From NCBI GenBank assembly GCA_900318015.1, contig ONJB01000008.1:1-64000 (forward strand): a stretch of DNA of 64,000 nt. The letters are read 5' to 3'. The notes under the pieces were generated by a model, which was given only the letters and a program-made list of their open reading frames with translations, did no database searches and had not been told where the DNA came from. A program made the translations under genes and the position numbers. Shown here piece after piece: positions 23,772 through 32,218 of this stretch; positions within the stretch are counted from its first letter, which is position 1, and the number at the start of each line of letters is the position of its first letter. The DNA is from an uncultured Bacteroidales bacterium (GTDB lineage Bacteria; Bacteroidota; Bacteroidia; Bacteroidales; UBA932).

Positions 23772-24782
23772 ATGAAAATGTTGAAAGACAACTCATTGAA
23801 GGCTATCATCGGAATGGTAGCTTTCGCTGCTGTGCTCCTGATGGCACCGCAGCGCGCCGCCGCCCAGTCCCTTTCCGCCCAGCTGACGGACAAGGACATC
23901 ACGGTCTCCGAATTCAATGCGGTCAACGTGTCTGACGACTTTGAGGTGACCGTTTCCCGCGGCACCTATGGCGTGCGCCTCACCGTGGACAAGGAGCTGG
24001 CTCCCTACGTGGAAGTGTACGTCCGTTCGAAGGTACTCTATATTTCCTATGACGAGAAGGCGGTCCCGAAGGAACTCCGGAAACAGTACCGGGGAAAAGG
24101 CGCCCTGACGCCTGTTTTCCGGGTTGTGGCCTATACGCCTGAGCTCCAGGCCGTGACCCTTTCCGACAATGCCACGCTGACGGGCGTCGAGGAATTCACC
24201 GCCGGCGAATTCGAACTGACGACGGCCGGCAAATCCCAGGTGAAGAACCTCTCCATCTCCGCCACGTCCGCCCGGATCAGCATGAAGAAGAACGCGGTGG
24301 CGACCCTGAATCTCAAGACCGACCGCGGGGTCGAGGTGAACACCGACAACAGCGCAAACCTGAAGCTCACCTTCACCGGCCGCGAGCTGGCCCTGACGGC
24401 AGATGGCTCTTCCGTGGTCGTCGCCGACGGCGGCACGACCCGGAGCCTGAACCTGTCCACGGGCGGTTCTTCCCAGGTCAGCGTGATCTCCGACACCGAG
24501 AAGGTGGAAGTGACTTCCGAAGGGAGTTCCAAGCTGACGCTCACCGGCAAGGCCCGTGAAATGGAGGTCAAGGGATCCCGCAGTTCCGTCGTGGACGCTT
24601 TCGCGATGCCGATGGAGGAGGTCGAGGCCAATCTGTCCAACTCTTGCACCGTCACCGTTTCCGTTTCCAAGAAGGTCTCCGTGAACCTGGTCGGTGGCAG
24701 TTCCCTGTTCTACAGCGGATCCCCGGTGTTCGAGATCGAGAAGATTGTGAAATCCACCCTGGCCCCTTACGGAACGAAGTAA
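23772..24782 (+). CDS. DUF2807 (head GIN domain) secreted protein
   Basis: 336 residues from ATG 23772, chosen because it gives a clean signal peptide ending RAAAQS; an in-frame ATG further upstream lies inside the ABC-F gene. The mature part is the repetitive beta-helix-like DUF2807 domain: FNAVNVSDDFEVTVSRG, then recurring Ser/Gly/Thr-rich turns with alternating hydrophobics. Family members are envelope or cell-surface proteins of unknown role, sometimes called putative adhesins. It starts 11 bases after the ABC-F stop and overlaps the next start by one base (TAATG). Confidence 0.85.
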   Translation: MKMLKDNSLKAIIGMVAFAAVLLMAPQRAAAQSLSAQLTDKDITVSEFNAVNVSDDFEVTVSRGTYGVRLTVDKELAPYVEVYVRSKVLYISYDEKAVPKELRKQYRGKGALTPVFRVVAYTPELQAVTLSDNATLTGVEEFTAGEFELTTAGKSQVKNLSISATSARISMKKNAVATLNLKTDRGVEVNTDNSANLKLTFTGRELALTADGSSVVVADGGTTRSLNLSTGGSSQVSVISDTEKVEVTSEGSSKLTLTGKAREMEVKGSRSSVVDAFAMPMEEVEANLSNSCTVTVSVSKKVSVNLVGGSSLFYSGSPVFEIEKIVKSTLAPYGTK

Positions 24783-25873
24783 TGCAAGTCTTTGACAGCC
24801 ACGTCGATACCCCTTCGCAGCTGATCCGGCTCCGGAACCTGGGCATCGACAACCGGTATGGGCACGTCGACTTCCCCAAACTCAGGCGCGGGGGAGTCGG
24901 CGGCTCTTTTTTCGCCCTGTACACCCCGGCGGAAATGACCCCTGACGCAGCTACACGTTATGCGTTGGAGATGATTTCAGCCGTCTATGACGCCGTCGAT
25001 GCAAACCCGGACTATGCGGCCCTGGCCTTCTCGCCGGATGAAGCGGAGGAGAACGCGAAGAACGGACTGATTTCCGTATTCATCGGCATGGAAAACGGAG
25101 CGCCCATCCAGCAGTCGCTGTCCATGCTGCGCACTTTCTACCGGTTGGGCGTCAGCTACGTGACGCTCACGCACAACGGGGACAACGCCATTGCCGACAG
25201 CGCGGCCGAAGGGAAGCGCTGGCACGGCCTGAGCCCGTTCGGGAAGCAGGTCGTCGCGGAAATGAACGCCCTCGGGATGATGGTCGACCTTTCCCACGCC
25301 TCTGACGAGACTTTCTGGGACTGCATCCGCCTGTCTGAGGCCCCGGTCATCGCCACGCACTCCTGCTGTCGGGCGCTCTGCAACCACCGGCGCAACCTGA
25401 CCGACGAAATGCTCCAGGCCCTGGGGGAGAAAGACGGCTATGTCGGAATCAACTTCTATCCCGCATTCCTGTCGGAACGCTTCCTTTCCGATCCGGCCGA
25501 CGCCGCCCTGTTCGACGAGGGCGAGCGGGTGGAAGCCGCCTTCATCGCGAATCCGGCCGATCCAGCACGGGTCAAAGCCTGGGAGGAAATGCAGGACCGG
25601 CTCGAGTCGCTCTGGCGTCCGGGAGTCCGGGAGATCGTGGACCATGTCGACCATGCCGTGTCCATCGCCGGCATCGACCATGTCGGAATCGGCAGCGACT
25701 TCGACGGGATTCTGGTGCCGCCCGCCGGGCTGGAGAATGTGTCCCGGATCGGGCTTGTCTTCGACGAGATGCGCCGCCGCGGCTATGCCGAAAAGGACAT
25801 CGACAAAGTGGCGGGGAAGAACCTCCTTTCGGTGATGCGACGGATCGCTGACAAAGCCGATATAGAACGGTAA
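24782..25873 (+). CDS. M19 membrane-dipeptidase family peptidase
   Basis: 363 residues from the ATG overlapping the previous stop by one base. M19 zinc-peptidase motifs are in order: DSHVDTP (His7, Asp9), GMENGAP (bridging Glu), LTHNGDN, VIATHSCCRAL, and GIGSDFDGI near residue 305. It has no signal peptide, so it is probably cytosolic, as in other Bacteroidota members. It hydrolyses dipeptides, possibly including D-amino-acid dipeptides. It ends the operon; a terminator hairpin begins in the stop codon. Confidence 0.9.
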   Translation: MQVFDSHVDTPSQLIRLRNLGIDNRYGHVDFPKLRRGGVGGSFFALYTPAEMTPDAATRYALEMISAVYDAVDANPDYAALAFSPDEAEENAKNGLISVFIGMENGAPIQQSLSMLRTFYRLGVSYVTLTHNGDNAIADSAAEGKRWHGLSPFGKQVVAEMNALGMMVDLSHASDETFWDCIRLSEAPVIATHSCCRALCNHRRNLTDEMLQALGEKDGYVGINFYPAFLSERFLSDPADAALFDEGERVEAAFIANPADPARVKAWEEMQDRLESLWRPGVREIVDHVDHAVSIAGIDHVGIGSDFDGILVPPAGLENVSRIGLVFDEMRRRGYAEKDIDKVAGKNLLSVMRRIADKADIER

Positions 25874-25895
25874 AAGGGCCCTTTGAGGCCCTTTT
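25872..25895 (+). terminator. Terminator hairpin after the dipeptidase gene
   Basis: AAAAGGGCC (25872-25880) pairs with GGCCCTTTT (25887-25895) around CTTTGA. The U residues lie in the 3' arm. Confidence 0.7.
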
Positions 25896-25900
25896 GGGAT

Positions 25901-25939
25901 GAAAACAAAAAAGTTACAACGTTTAACTTTTTTGTTTTC
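25901..25939. terminator. Bidirectional terminator-like hairpin between convergent genes
   Basis: 16-base perfect arms (25901-25916 GAAAACAAAAAAGTTA; 25924-25939) around a 7-base loop. On both strands the 3' arm is T-rich, as expected for a shared terminator between the dipeptidase and cinA. Confidence 0.7.
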
Positions 25940-25950
25940 TTTCTTTTATG

Positions 25951-27216
25951 TCAATGCGTTAAATCATCAATGAGGGTCAGCCTCAAAAAATCGAGCGCGG
26001 CGGCCGCAAAACGCTCGATATTGCGCTTCCGGTCGTTGCGATAGATCTTTTTGAAGGTCTTCGTACCCCGTGGACCGGCCACGCCGATCCATACTGTGCC
26101 CACCGGATTGAACGCGTCGCCGTCCGGTCCAGCGAGCCCGGTCGTGGAGACGGCGTAGTCGCTGCCGGTCACGCGGCGGACGCCTTCGGCCATCGCCGCC
26201 GCGACCTCGGCGCTCACGACGCCGTGCTTTTCGACGGTCTCCGCCGGCACGCCGAGAACGTTCTCCTTGACGGAAACCGCATACGAGGTGACCGATCCCA
26301 GATAATAGGCGGAAGAACCGGGAACGGAGGTGATCAGGTGCGAAATCTCGCCGCCCGTGCAGGATTCCGCAGCGCTCAAGGTCTTGCCGGATGCCTTCAG
26401 CAGGCGGCCCACGGTGGCTTCCAGGGTGTCATCCTCGTCTGAGTACACCTTGTCCCCCAGCAATTCCTTCAAACGGGCAATCTGCGCCTCTACGCGGGCT
26501 TCTTGCTCTTCTTTGTTCCCGCCGTAGATGGACAGGCGGAGCCGGATGCCCGTGAGGGGATTCGGCAGGTAGGCAAGATGCATATCCGCCGGCAGGGCGT
26601 CTTCCCACGGTGCGATGAACTCGGAAAGGGCCGATTCCGCCATCCCGAAGACCATGATGCTGCGGTGCAGGATGTCGCTCAGGGGGAAATGCTCCCGGAT
26701 GTCCTGCATCACGGAAGGAATGGCGCCAACGGCTTCGAACGGAACGCCCGGCAGGGCGTACAAAGTGGCGCCGAAAGCATCCTCCGGGAAACGGAAAACC
26801 ATGATGGGAGCCGTTCCCAGGCGGTTTTCAATCACATCACAACGGTCCGGGACGAGGGCCTGCGCCCGGTTGCTCGCGAGCATGTCCAGCCCGCGGCTGT
26901 GGAGGATTTCCTGGATGATGGCCAGCTGCCCGGCATGTTCCACCAGGCCAGTACTGCCGGACAATTCAGCCAGGACGCCTTTCGTGATGTCGTCCTTCGT
27001 GGGTCCGAGACCGCCCGTCGTGATGACGATATCATTGACCGTCAGTTCGTTGCGGAGATTGTTCAGGATTTCGTCGCGGTCGTCTCCGATGGAGAGCATA
27101 CGGGTGACACGGATTCCAGCCTCTTCGAGCGCGATGGCAAGGCGGGAGGAATTGGTGTCCACGACCTGGCCGATGAGGATCTCATCGCCGATGGTGCAGA
27201 TGGATGCTTGGATCAT
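25951..27216 (-). CDS. cinA: CinA family nicotinamide-nucleotide amidohydrolase
   Basis: 421 residues from ATG 27216; a longer in-frame extension runs antisense-like through the neighbour and lacks family similarity. The N-terminal MoCF-binding-like domain has ICTIGDEILIGQVVDTNS and VITTGGLGPTKDD (pyrophosphatase part). The C-terminal deamidase domain has AAESCTGGEISHL and TTGLAGPDG. It recycles nicotinamide mononucleotide by deamidation and is often called competence/damage-inducible protein A. Its start overlaps the PyrD-like stop by 4 bases (ATGA). Confidence 0.93.
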   Translation of the reverse strand: MIQASICTIGDEILIGQVVDTNSSRLAIALEEAGIRVTRMLSIGDDRDEILNNLRNELTVNDIVITTGGLGPTKDDITKGVLAELSGSTGLVEHAGQLAIIQEILHSRGLDMLASNRAQALVPDRCDVIENRLGTAPIMVFRFPEDAFGATLYALPGVPFEAVGAIPSVMQDIREHFPLSDILHRSIMVFGMAESALSEFIAPWEDALPADMHLAYLPNPLTGIRLRLSIYGGNKEEQEARVEAQIARLKELLGDKVYSDEDDTLEATVGRLLKASGKTLSAAESCTGGEISHLITSVPGSSAYYLGSVTSYAVSVKENVLGVPAETVEKHGVVSAEVAAAMAEGVRRVTGSDYAVSTTGLAGPDGDAFNPVGTVWIGVAGPRGTKTFKKIYRNDRKRNIERFAAAALDFLRLTLIDDLTH

Positions 27217-28019
27217 GGGGTCTGGATGGGTTGGTCGATGGCCTTGAGCAGGCTTTTCGCGGTCCGGCGCGGCTTGCCCGGGATGCCCTGGGCCACTTCG
27301 ATGAGGGAGGCCCCGGCCTGAAGCAGCGAACGGGCTTCCTCCGGCGATGTGATGGCCCCGGAGCCGATGATGGGAAGGCGTTTTTGGGTGTATTCGACGC
27401 AAAAACGGACCTTGGCGAGGCTGGGCACGACGACACCGTCAAAACCGTACATAAGGCAGAAATCCAGGATCCGCCGCATCTGTTCTTCCTCGTGGCCGGG
27501 CGCGATACGTAGGAGGATGGGCTTGTAACGCTCATAATACAGCCGCAGGCTGAGCAATTCGTCGAGGAGTTCGGTCCAGTCCGAGAAATCGTCCAGGGAA
27601 GACAGGCCGCTTTCCCGGTTGATATCGATGACGAAGAAGTCCGCGAAATCATACAGGAGGGAGAACTGGCGGATAATCCGTTGCTTCGCCTCCTCTTCCG
27701 TGGTACCGTCCGGACGGAGCTCCACCGCGGCGACAATGGGAGTCTTCCGGCTTTGCAGGCGTTCTGCAAGGGTCTGCAGGGGCGTTTCGCCGGGAATGAT
27801 GCCCGTGAAACTGAAGCCGATGCTGTCACACAGGTCCAGCAGTTCATCCTGCCGCTCCAGCACGGGGGCCAGTCCGATGGGATGCCGGAACCGGATGCCG
27901 AAAAGCTCTCGGGCCAAAGCAGGATGTTCCCGCCTGAATCTCAGGCGGTTCCAAAACAGATAACCCGGAAGGCGGCGCTTCCAGAGCATGCCTCGGGCAC
28001 TTTGCTGCAGACTGGACAT
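27213..28019 (-). CDS. Dihydroorotate-dehydrogenase-like protein lacking catalytic residues
   Basis: 268 residues from ATG 28019 (a GTG at 28025 is possible). The frame of a class 2 PyrD is clear: FGIRFRHPIGLAPV near the start, GFSFTG, ILLRIAPG in mid-protein, and the FMN-phosphate region LPIIGSGAITSPEEA with AGASLIEVAQG. Key elements are missing. The lysine after the GLA motif is replaced (VLER), the NRxGFNN segment is absent, the active-site SSPNTPGLR is replaced by INRESGLSS, and the KIAPD lysine is Arg. It is shorter than class 2 enzymes, so ordinary dihydroorotate oxidation is unlikely. It is co-transcribed with cinA. Confidence 0.75.
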   Translation of the reverse strand: MSSLQQSARGMLWKRRLPGYLFWNRLRFRREHPALARELFGIRFRHPIGLAPVLERQDELLDLCDSIGFSFTGIIPGETPLQTLAERLQSRKTPIVAAVELRPDGTTEEEAKQRIIRQFSLLYDFADFFVIDINRESGLSSLDDFSDWTELLDELLSLRLYYERYKPILLRIAPGHEEEQMRRILDFCLMYGFDGVVVPSLAKVRFCVEYTQKRLPIIGSGAITSPEEARSLLQAGASLIEVAQGIPGKPRRTAKSLLKAIDQPIQTP

Positions 28020-28040
28020 GGTCACGTTCGCTTGGTCCTA

Positions 28041-28048
28041 CAAAGATA
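28041..28048 (-). promoter_or_regulatory. -7 promoter box for the PyrD-like/cinA operon
   Basis: TATCTTTG on the minus strand, 21 bases before the ATG at 28019 and just after the XRE gene. Confidence 0.55.
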
Positions 28049-28055
28049 ATAAATC

Positions 28056-28367
28056 TTATTGGAACTCGTCAAACGTGTTGTCGTCATAGAAGACGAGAAT
28101 CTTGGAAACGCGTCGCGGGGGCTGGGCGGCTGTAAATACGGGATTCTCGCCGGGGGCGTCCTTGTACATACGGCCTTTGCCGGTCAGGAGCCAGTCCATA
28201 CTGATCTGGGGATAGCGCAAGGCCATGGCCTCCAGGAAATCGAATCCGGGTTTGTTCCGGCCGGAGAGAATATGTGAAATACCGGCGCGCGCAACGCCGA
28301 GCGTGTCCGCAAGCTGCGCCTGTGAGATATTCTCCGCGTCCAGAAACTGTTGAAGGCGTTTGTCCAT
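28056..28367 (-). CDS. XRE-family helix-turn-helix regulator
   Basis: 103 residues from ATG 28367; a longer in-frame start lies upstream of the promoter. The N-terminal HTH (about residues 13-60) contains ISQAQLADTLGVARAGISHILSGR, followed by ISMDWLLTGKGRMY, the linker typical of CI/Cro-like repressors in Bacteroidota. The C-terminal ~30 residues are unlike any domain I know and end in acidic DDNTFDEFQ. Palindrome GTTACAAAAGTAAC overlaps its own -7 box, suggesting autorepression. Targets are unknown; a related palindrome occurs before queA. Confidence 0.85.
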   Translation of the reverse strand: MDKRLQQFLDAENISQAQLADTLGVARAGISHILSGRNKPGFDFLEAMALRYPQISMDWLLTGKGRMYKDAPGENPVFTAAQPPRRVSKILVFYDDNTFDEFQ

Positions 28368-28383
28368 CGTGTCATCCTTAGGT

Positions 28384-28397
28384 GTTACAAAAGTAAC
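28384..28397 (-). promoter_or_regulatory. Candidate operator overlapping the XRE -7 box
   Basis: GTTACAAAAGTAAC is a perfect palindrome with 5-base arms around AAAA. The -7 box TACTTTTG (28388-28395, minus strand) lies inside it, 20 bases before the ATG, so binding would block the promoter. Confidence 0.5.
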
Positions 28398-28727
28398 GAA
28401 TCTAAAGTGAAAATACAAGTGTCTAAATGGGATTGTCATGGCTGGAATAGGGGAGTAATAGAGGCATTAAAAGCTTAAAGTGTAGAATTAGTTAAATATA
28501 ATTAAAATACTGAATATAAGTGTTTTAACTAGTTAATTATAACATATTTGTTAGGGAAATGGCGCCCAATCCTCCCTTGTTGATAACTTTAGCTTTATCT
28601 ATATTTTATATAGAATATCATAAATAGCTGAAAATCAATATGATAACTATTACTAAAAGCGTGAATAATGATTGCTTATGATAAAAATAGTGGCCCGTGT
28701 TGATATCGCAGGTGAAAGTTCTTCGCG
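28398..28727. other. AT-rich intergenic island of about 330 bases
   Basis: No coding frame or RNA family is recognised. The stretch is far more AT-rich than the genes on both sides. It contains palindromes TTAACTAGTTAA (28525-28536) and CTATATTTTATATAG (28599-28613), and TGTTGATAA (28578-28586), one base from the DnaA-box consensus on the minus strand. It may be a long regulatory region or a structural/replication element. No function is supported. Confidence 0.6.
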
Positions 28728-28743
28728 GTTTACATTTGTAAAC
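28728..28743 (+). promoter_or_regulatory. Palindrome overlapping a -7 box upstream of queA
   Basis: GTTTACATTTGTAAAC has 6-base arms around ATTT and contains the -7 box TACATTTG (28731-28738). It shares the core TTAC-N4-GTAA with the palindrome before the XRE gene. If this promoter is used, queA has a leader of about 100 bases. Confidence 0.45.
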
Positions 28744-28841
28744 GAATTTCGAGCGGAATGAAAAGGGGCAGAACGACGGAAACCGAGATTTCAGAATTCG
28801 TTCAGAATTGTGTAACTTCGCGGCAGAATTTTACATGTGCG

Positions 28842-30041
28842 ATGATACCTGAAATCCATATCGAGGATTATAACTATCCGCTACCCGATGAGCGGATCGC
28901 CAAATACCCGCTTCCCGAGCGGGATTCTTCCAAGTTGCTCCATTATGAGGGCGGACGGGTGGACGAGTTCGTTTTTCGTCAGCTTCCGGAACTGCTTCCT
29001 GACAATTCTCTTATGATCTTCAACGATACGAAGGTCGTTCCGGCCCGCATGCATTTCCAGCGCGCGACCGGCGCTCACATCGAGATTTTTTGCCTGGAGC
29101 CGGTGAAACCTGTCGAATATGCCACGGCCTTTGCTGCTACGGATACCTGTACCTGGAAGTGCGTCATCGGCAATGCGAAAAAATGGAAAGATGACGTCCT
29201 GACCCTGTTCCGGACCCCTGAAACCCCGGATATGGGCCTGGAAGCCAGGCTGTTGAGCCGCGAGGGACAGACTGGGGTGGTGGAGTTCCGCTGGACGGAT
29301 GGCGCTCCTTTTTCCCGCGTCCTGGAGATTTGTGGGACCGTCCCGATACCGCCGTATTTGAACCGGGAATCCGAAAAGATAGATATCGAGCGTTACCAGA
29401 CGCTTTATGCCCATATCAGAGGTTCTGTCGCGGCGCCTACGGCTGGCCTGCACTTCACGGAGGATGTCCTGGGCCGGATCAAGGCCAAGGGAATCGACAT
29501 GGAAACCGTCTGTCTCCATGTAGGCGCTGGCACGTTCCTGCCGGTCAAGAGTTCGCTGGTCTCCGAGCATCCGATGCACCGGGAACCATTTGTAGTGAAA
29601 CTTCAGCTTTTAAAGGATATCTGCCGGATGGACAGGAAGTTGATTGCTGTCGGAACAACTTCAGTCCGAACGTTGGAATCCCTTTATTACGTGGGTGTCA
29701 GCTGTCTTGAGAAGGGGGTGCCGGAGGATGTACCGCAGTGGGCACCGTATGAGCGGGAGTATCCGTACAGCACCCGGGAAGCCCTGGAGGCGATCATCAC
29801 CTACCTGGAGGCGAACCACCTGGACGAACTCAAGATCGGCACCCGGATCATCATCGTCCCGGGGTTCCGTTTCCGTCTGGTGGACTTGATGGTCACGAAC
29901 TTCCACCAACCCGAAAGTACCCTCATCCTGCTGGTTTCCGCCTTCGTGGGCGGGGATTGGAGGACCATCTACGACTATGCGCTCTCGCACGGCTTCCGCT
30001 TCCTCAGCTATGGGGACAGCTCCCTGCTGGTCCGCGCTTGA
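28842..30041 (+). CDS. queA: tRNA preQ1(34) S-adenosylmethionine ribosyltransferase-isomerase
   Basis: 399 residues from ATG 28842, chosen because the family starts just before YNYPLPDERIAKYPLPERDSS; an upstream in-frame ATG (28758) adds 28 residues with no family match. Further QueA motifs are LMIFNDTKVVPARM, SVAAPTAGLHFTEDVL, GAGTFLPV and VTNFHQPESTLILLVSAF. It transfers the ribose of SAM to preQ1 in tRNA, forming epoxyqueuosine. It is slightly longer than proteobacterial QueA, as usual in Bacteroidota. It is preceded by the AT-rich island and palindrome-overlapped promoter. Confidence 0.95.
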   Translation: MIPEIHIEDYNYPLPDERIAKYPLPERDSSKLLHYEGGRVDEFVFRQLPELLPDNSLMIFNDTKVVPARMHFQRATGAHIEIFCLEPVKPVEYATAFAATDTCTWKCVIGNAKKWKDDVLTLFRTPETPDMGLEARLLSREGQTGVVEFRWTDGAPFSRVLEICGTVPIPPYLNRESEKIDIERYQTLYAHIRGSVAAPTAGLHFTEDVLGRIKAKGIDMETVCLHVGAGTFLPVKSSLVSEHPMHREPFVVKLQLLKDICRMDRKLIAVGTTSVRTLESLYYVGVSCLEKGVPEDVPQWAPYEREYPYSTREALEAIITYLEANHLDELKIGTRIIIVPGFRFRLVDLMVTNFHQPESTLILLVSAFVGGDWRTIYDYALSHGFRFLSYGDSSLLVRA

Positions 30042-30060
30042 TTAATTGGCCTGTTTTTCG

Positions 30061-30068
30061 TACCTTTG
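30061..30068 (+). promoter_or_regulatory. -7 promoter box for the PlsB-like acyltransferase
   Basis: TACCTTTG, 22 bases before the ATG at 30091. It rules out in-frame starts upstream of it. Confidence 0.55.
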
Positions 30069-30090
30069 CGCCGTACAAAACCGACGACCC

Positions 30091-31245
30091 ATGGACGAAT
30101 TGAATCCATTCGAGGACATAGCTCCCTATAACGACGAAGAAGCGGCTGCCGCCCTTTCCAAACTGGCCGAGCACCCCAACGTACCCTGGATTTCCAAATA
30201 CATCTTCTCCAACCAGCCCGAAACCTACCTGCGGGACATCCTTCGCAGCATCAGCACGGTGGACGACTTCCAGAAGCTGGTCATGTCTCAGGCCACGGAA
30301 TGGGTTATCGAGAAGTCGGTCCGCAACTTCTCCTACGACGGCATCAACAAGCTCCAGGCCATCGAGGGCAAGTACCTGGCGATGTCCAACCATCGCGACA
30401 TCATCCTGGACCCGGCCTTCACGCAGTTGATCCTGTTCCGGAACCAGCTGCCCCTTACCGAGATCTGCGTGGGCGACAACCTCCTCAAGAGCAAGACGAT
30501 CGAGCGCCTGATCCGCTCCAACCGGATGATCAAGGTCATCCGCGGCATCTCCGCCCGCGAACTCTACCTGTCCTCGCAGGTCCTGTCCAAGTATATCCGC
30601 GAAAGCATCACCACCGGAAAGAGTTCCGTGTGGATCGCCCAGCGGCAGGGACGGACGAAGGACGGTATCGACATCACCGAGCAGGGTCTCCTGAAGATGT
30701 TCGACATGAGCGGTACCAAGGATTTCGTGCAGAACTTCCTGGAACTGAACATCATCCCGCTCTCGATTTCCTACGAATACGAGCCCTGCGACATCCTGAA
30801 GGCCCGCGAAATGCTCATTTCCCGCACGCAGAAGTACGTCAAGACGGAGAATGAGGACCTGCAGAGCATCATGCTGGGTATCAAGCAGTGGAAGGGCAAT
30901 GTGCACCTGAACTTCGGCGACCCGCTCACCGAGGACGAAATCCGCGCGGCCTCCCTCTGCGACAAGAACGACCGGTATCAGCTCATCCGCCACGCCGTGG
31001 ACGTCCGCGTCATCAACGGCTACAAGCTCTGGAACACGAACTACATCGCCTACGACCTGGCCAACCATACTTTCAAGTATGCGGACCGCTACTCCCACGA
31101 GGAAGCCGAAGCTTTCACGGAGTTTACCGAGCACCAGCTGGACCAGGTGGAACCGACGCTGAACCGGGCGGAGCTTCGAGACATCTTCCTCCGCATCTAC
31201 GGCAATCCCGTGATGATGAAGGAAAAGTTCGAAGCGGAAGGTTAA
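30091..31245 (+). CDS. Glycerol-3-phosphate/1-acylglycerol-3-phosphate acyltransferase-like protein
   Basis: 384 residues, no signal peptide. The acyltransferase block has MSNHRDIILDPAF (NHxxxxxD type), WIAQRQGRTKDG (acceptor-binding site resembling the PlsB GRS/T motif) and NIIPLSISYEYEPCD. Order and spacing resemble PlsB-type rather than PlsC-type enzymes. The first or second acylation of glycerol phosphate is likely, but which cannot be decided. It is a single-gene unit with its own promoter and a terminator shared with mscS. Confidence 0.8.
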   Translation: MDELNPFEDIAPYNDEEAAAALSKLAEHPNVPWISKYIFSNQPETYLRDILRSISTVDDFQKLVMSQATEWVIEKSVRNFSYDGINKLQAIEGKYLAMSNHRDIILDPAFTQLILFRNQLPLTEICVGDNLLKSKTIERLIRSNRMIKVIRGISARELYLSSQVLSKYIRESITTGKSSVWIAQRQGRTKDGIDITEQGLLKMFDMSGTKDFVQNFLELNIIPLSISYEYEPCDILKAREMLISRTQKYVKTENEDLQSIMLGIKQWKGNVHLNFGDPLTEDEIRAASLCDKNDRYQLIRHAVDVRVINGYKLWNTNYIAYDLANHTFKYADRYSHEEAEAFTEFTEHQLDQVEPTLNRAELRDIFLRIYGNPVMMKEKFEAEG

Positions 31246-31250
31246 AGGAA

Positions 31251-31275
31251 AGCGACCCGGAAGGGCCGCTTTTTT
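31251..31275 (+). terminator. Intrinsic terminator after the PlsB-like gene
   Basis: AGCGACCC/GGGCCGCT stem (one A-C mismatch) around GGAA, followed by six T. The T run overlaps the stop codon of convergent mscS. Confidence 0.75.
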
Positions 31276-32215
31276 AATTGTGTTTCAAGTGAATGTCCAA
31301 CTGCGGGAACGGGAAGGAGATTCCGTGCGCAGGAAGGCCGGTATAGATGGCCTCGGTCAAAGCGTAGCGCACTTCACGGATGTCCAGTGAACGCACCCAC
31401 ACGCGGACCAGGAATTCCACGGAACTGTCTTTCAAGCCGCTCAGGACCACGGTCGGATCCTGCGCGCCGGGCGTTTCCGCGTTCAGGATCTTCTCGTTTT
31501 CCCCGATGATCCGCATCAGTTCGGCCTTGACCGCCTCGGCGTCGCTGCCGTAGGAGACATTGACGGTGAGGTCGATGCGGCGGAGGGGATTCGCGCTGTA
31601 GTTGTTGATGGTGCCGTTCGAGAGGGCACCGTTGGGCAGGATGACCTCCCGGTTGTCCAGGGTCACGATCTTCGTCGAGACGATGTTGATGCTCTTCACG
31701 ACGCCCGCAAAGCCCTGCGCCTCGATGTAGTCGCCGGCCTTGAAGGGCTTGAAAGCCAACAGCATCAGGCCGCCGGCGAAGTTCTGGACCGTGCCGCTCA
31801 TCGCCATGCCGATGGCCATGCCGCCCGCGGCCAGGAGCGCGGCGAGCGAAGTGGTGTTGATGCCCAGGGTTCCGATCATGAACATGATCAGGAGGATCCA
31901 GAGGACAGCCGTGACCAGGCTCTGCATGAAGGAGGTCAGGGTCGCGTCGGCCCCGCGGCGGGTGAACACCCGGGCGATGAACTTCTTGGACTTGCGGATG
32001 AGCCAGGCGCCGATGAAGTACAGGATCAGCGCGAAGACGAGCTTGATGCCGAACTTGATGAAAGAGGTGACCATCTCCTCGATCAGTTCCTTGGGCGGGG
32101 TGTTCCGGAGGATTTCCGCGATTTCGGCGCCCTTGGTGTGCAGCGAATCCGTGGAGAAACGCTGGGCGATCTTTTCGGCTTCCGGGGTGATGGACTGCAG
32201 GATATGGAATAGCAT
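31274..32215 (-). CDS. MscS-family mechanosensitive channel
   Basis: 313 residues. A short N-terminal segment is followed by membrane helices at about 50-75, 90-115 and 120-145. The pore-lining third helix is Gly/Ala-rich (LAALLAAGGMAIGMAMSGTVQNFAGG). The beta domain has FKAGDYIEAQGFAGVVKSINIVSTKIVTLDNREVILPNG, classic MscS. It releases solutes upon hypo-osmotic shock through the inner membrane. Last in a run with the antiporter and rlmD. Confidence 0.92.
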   Translation of the reverse strand: MLFHILQSITPEAEKIAQRFSTDSLHTKGAEIAEILRNTPPKELIEEMVTSFIKFGIKLVFALILYFIGAWLIRKSKKFIARVFTRRGADATLTSFMQSLVTAVLWILLIMFMIGTLGINTTSLAALLAAGGMAIGMAMSGTVQNFAGGLMLLAFKPFKAGDYIEAQGFAGVVKSINIVSTKIVTLDNREVILPNGALSNGTINNYSANPLRRIDLTVNVSYGSDAEAVKAELMRIIGENEKILNAETPGAQDPTVVLSGLKDSSVEFLVRVWVRSLDIREVRYALTEAIYTGLPAHGISFPFPQLDIHLKHN

Positions 32216-32218
32216 AAG

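Noticed and set aside
27217..27402. N-terminal extension of cinA by 62 residues
   Set aside because: The extension is antisense-like shadow of the PyrD-like gene (Pro/His/Arg-rich) and the CinA family starts at MIQASICTIGDEI.
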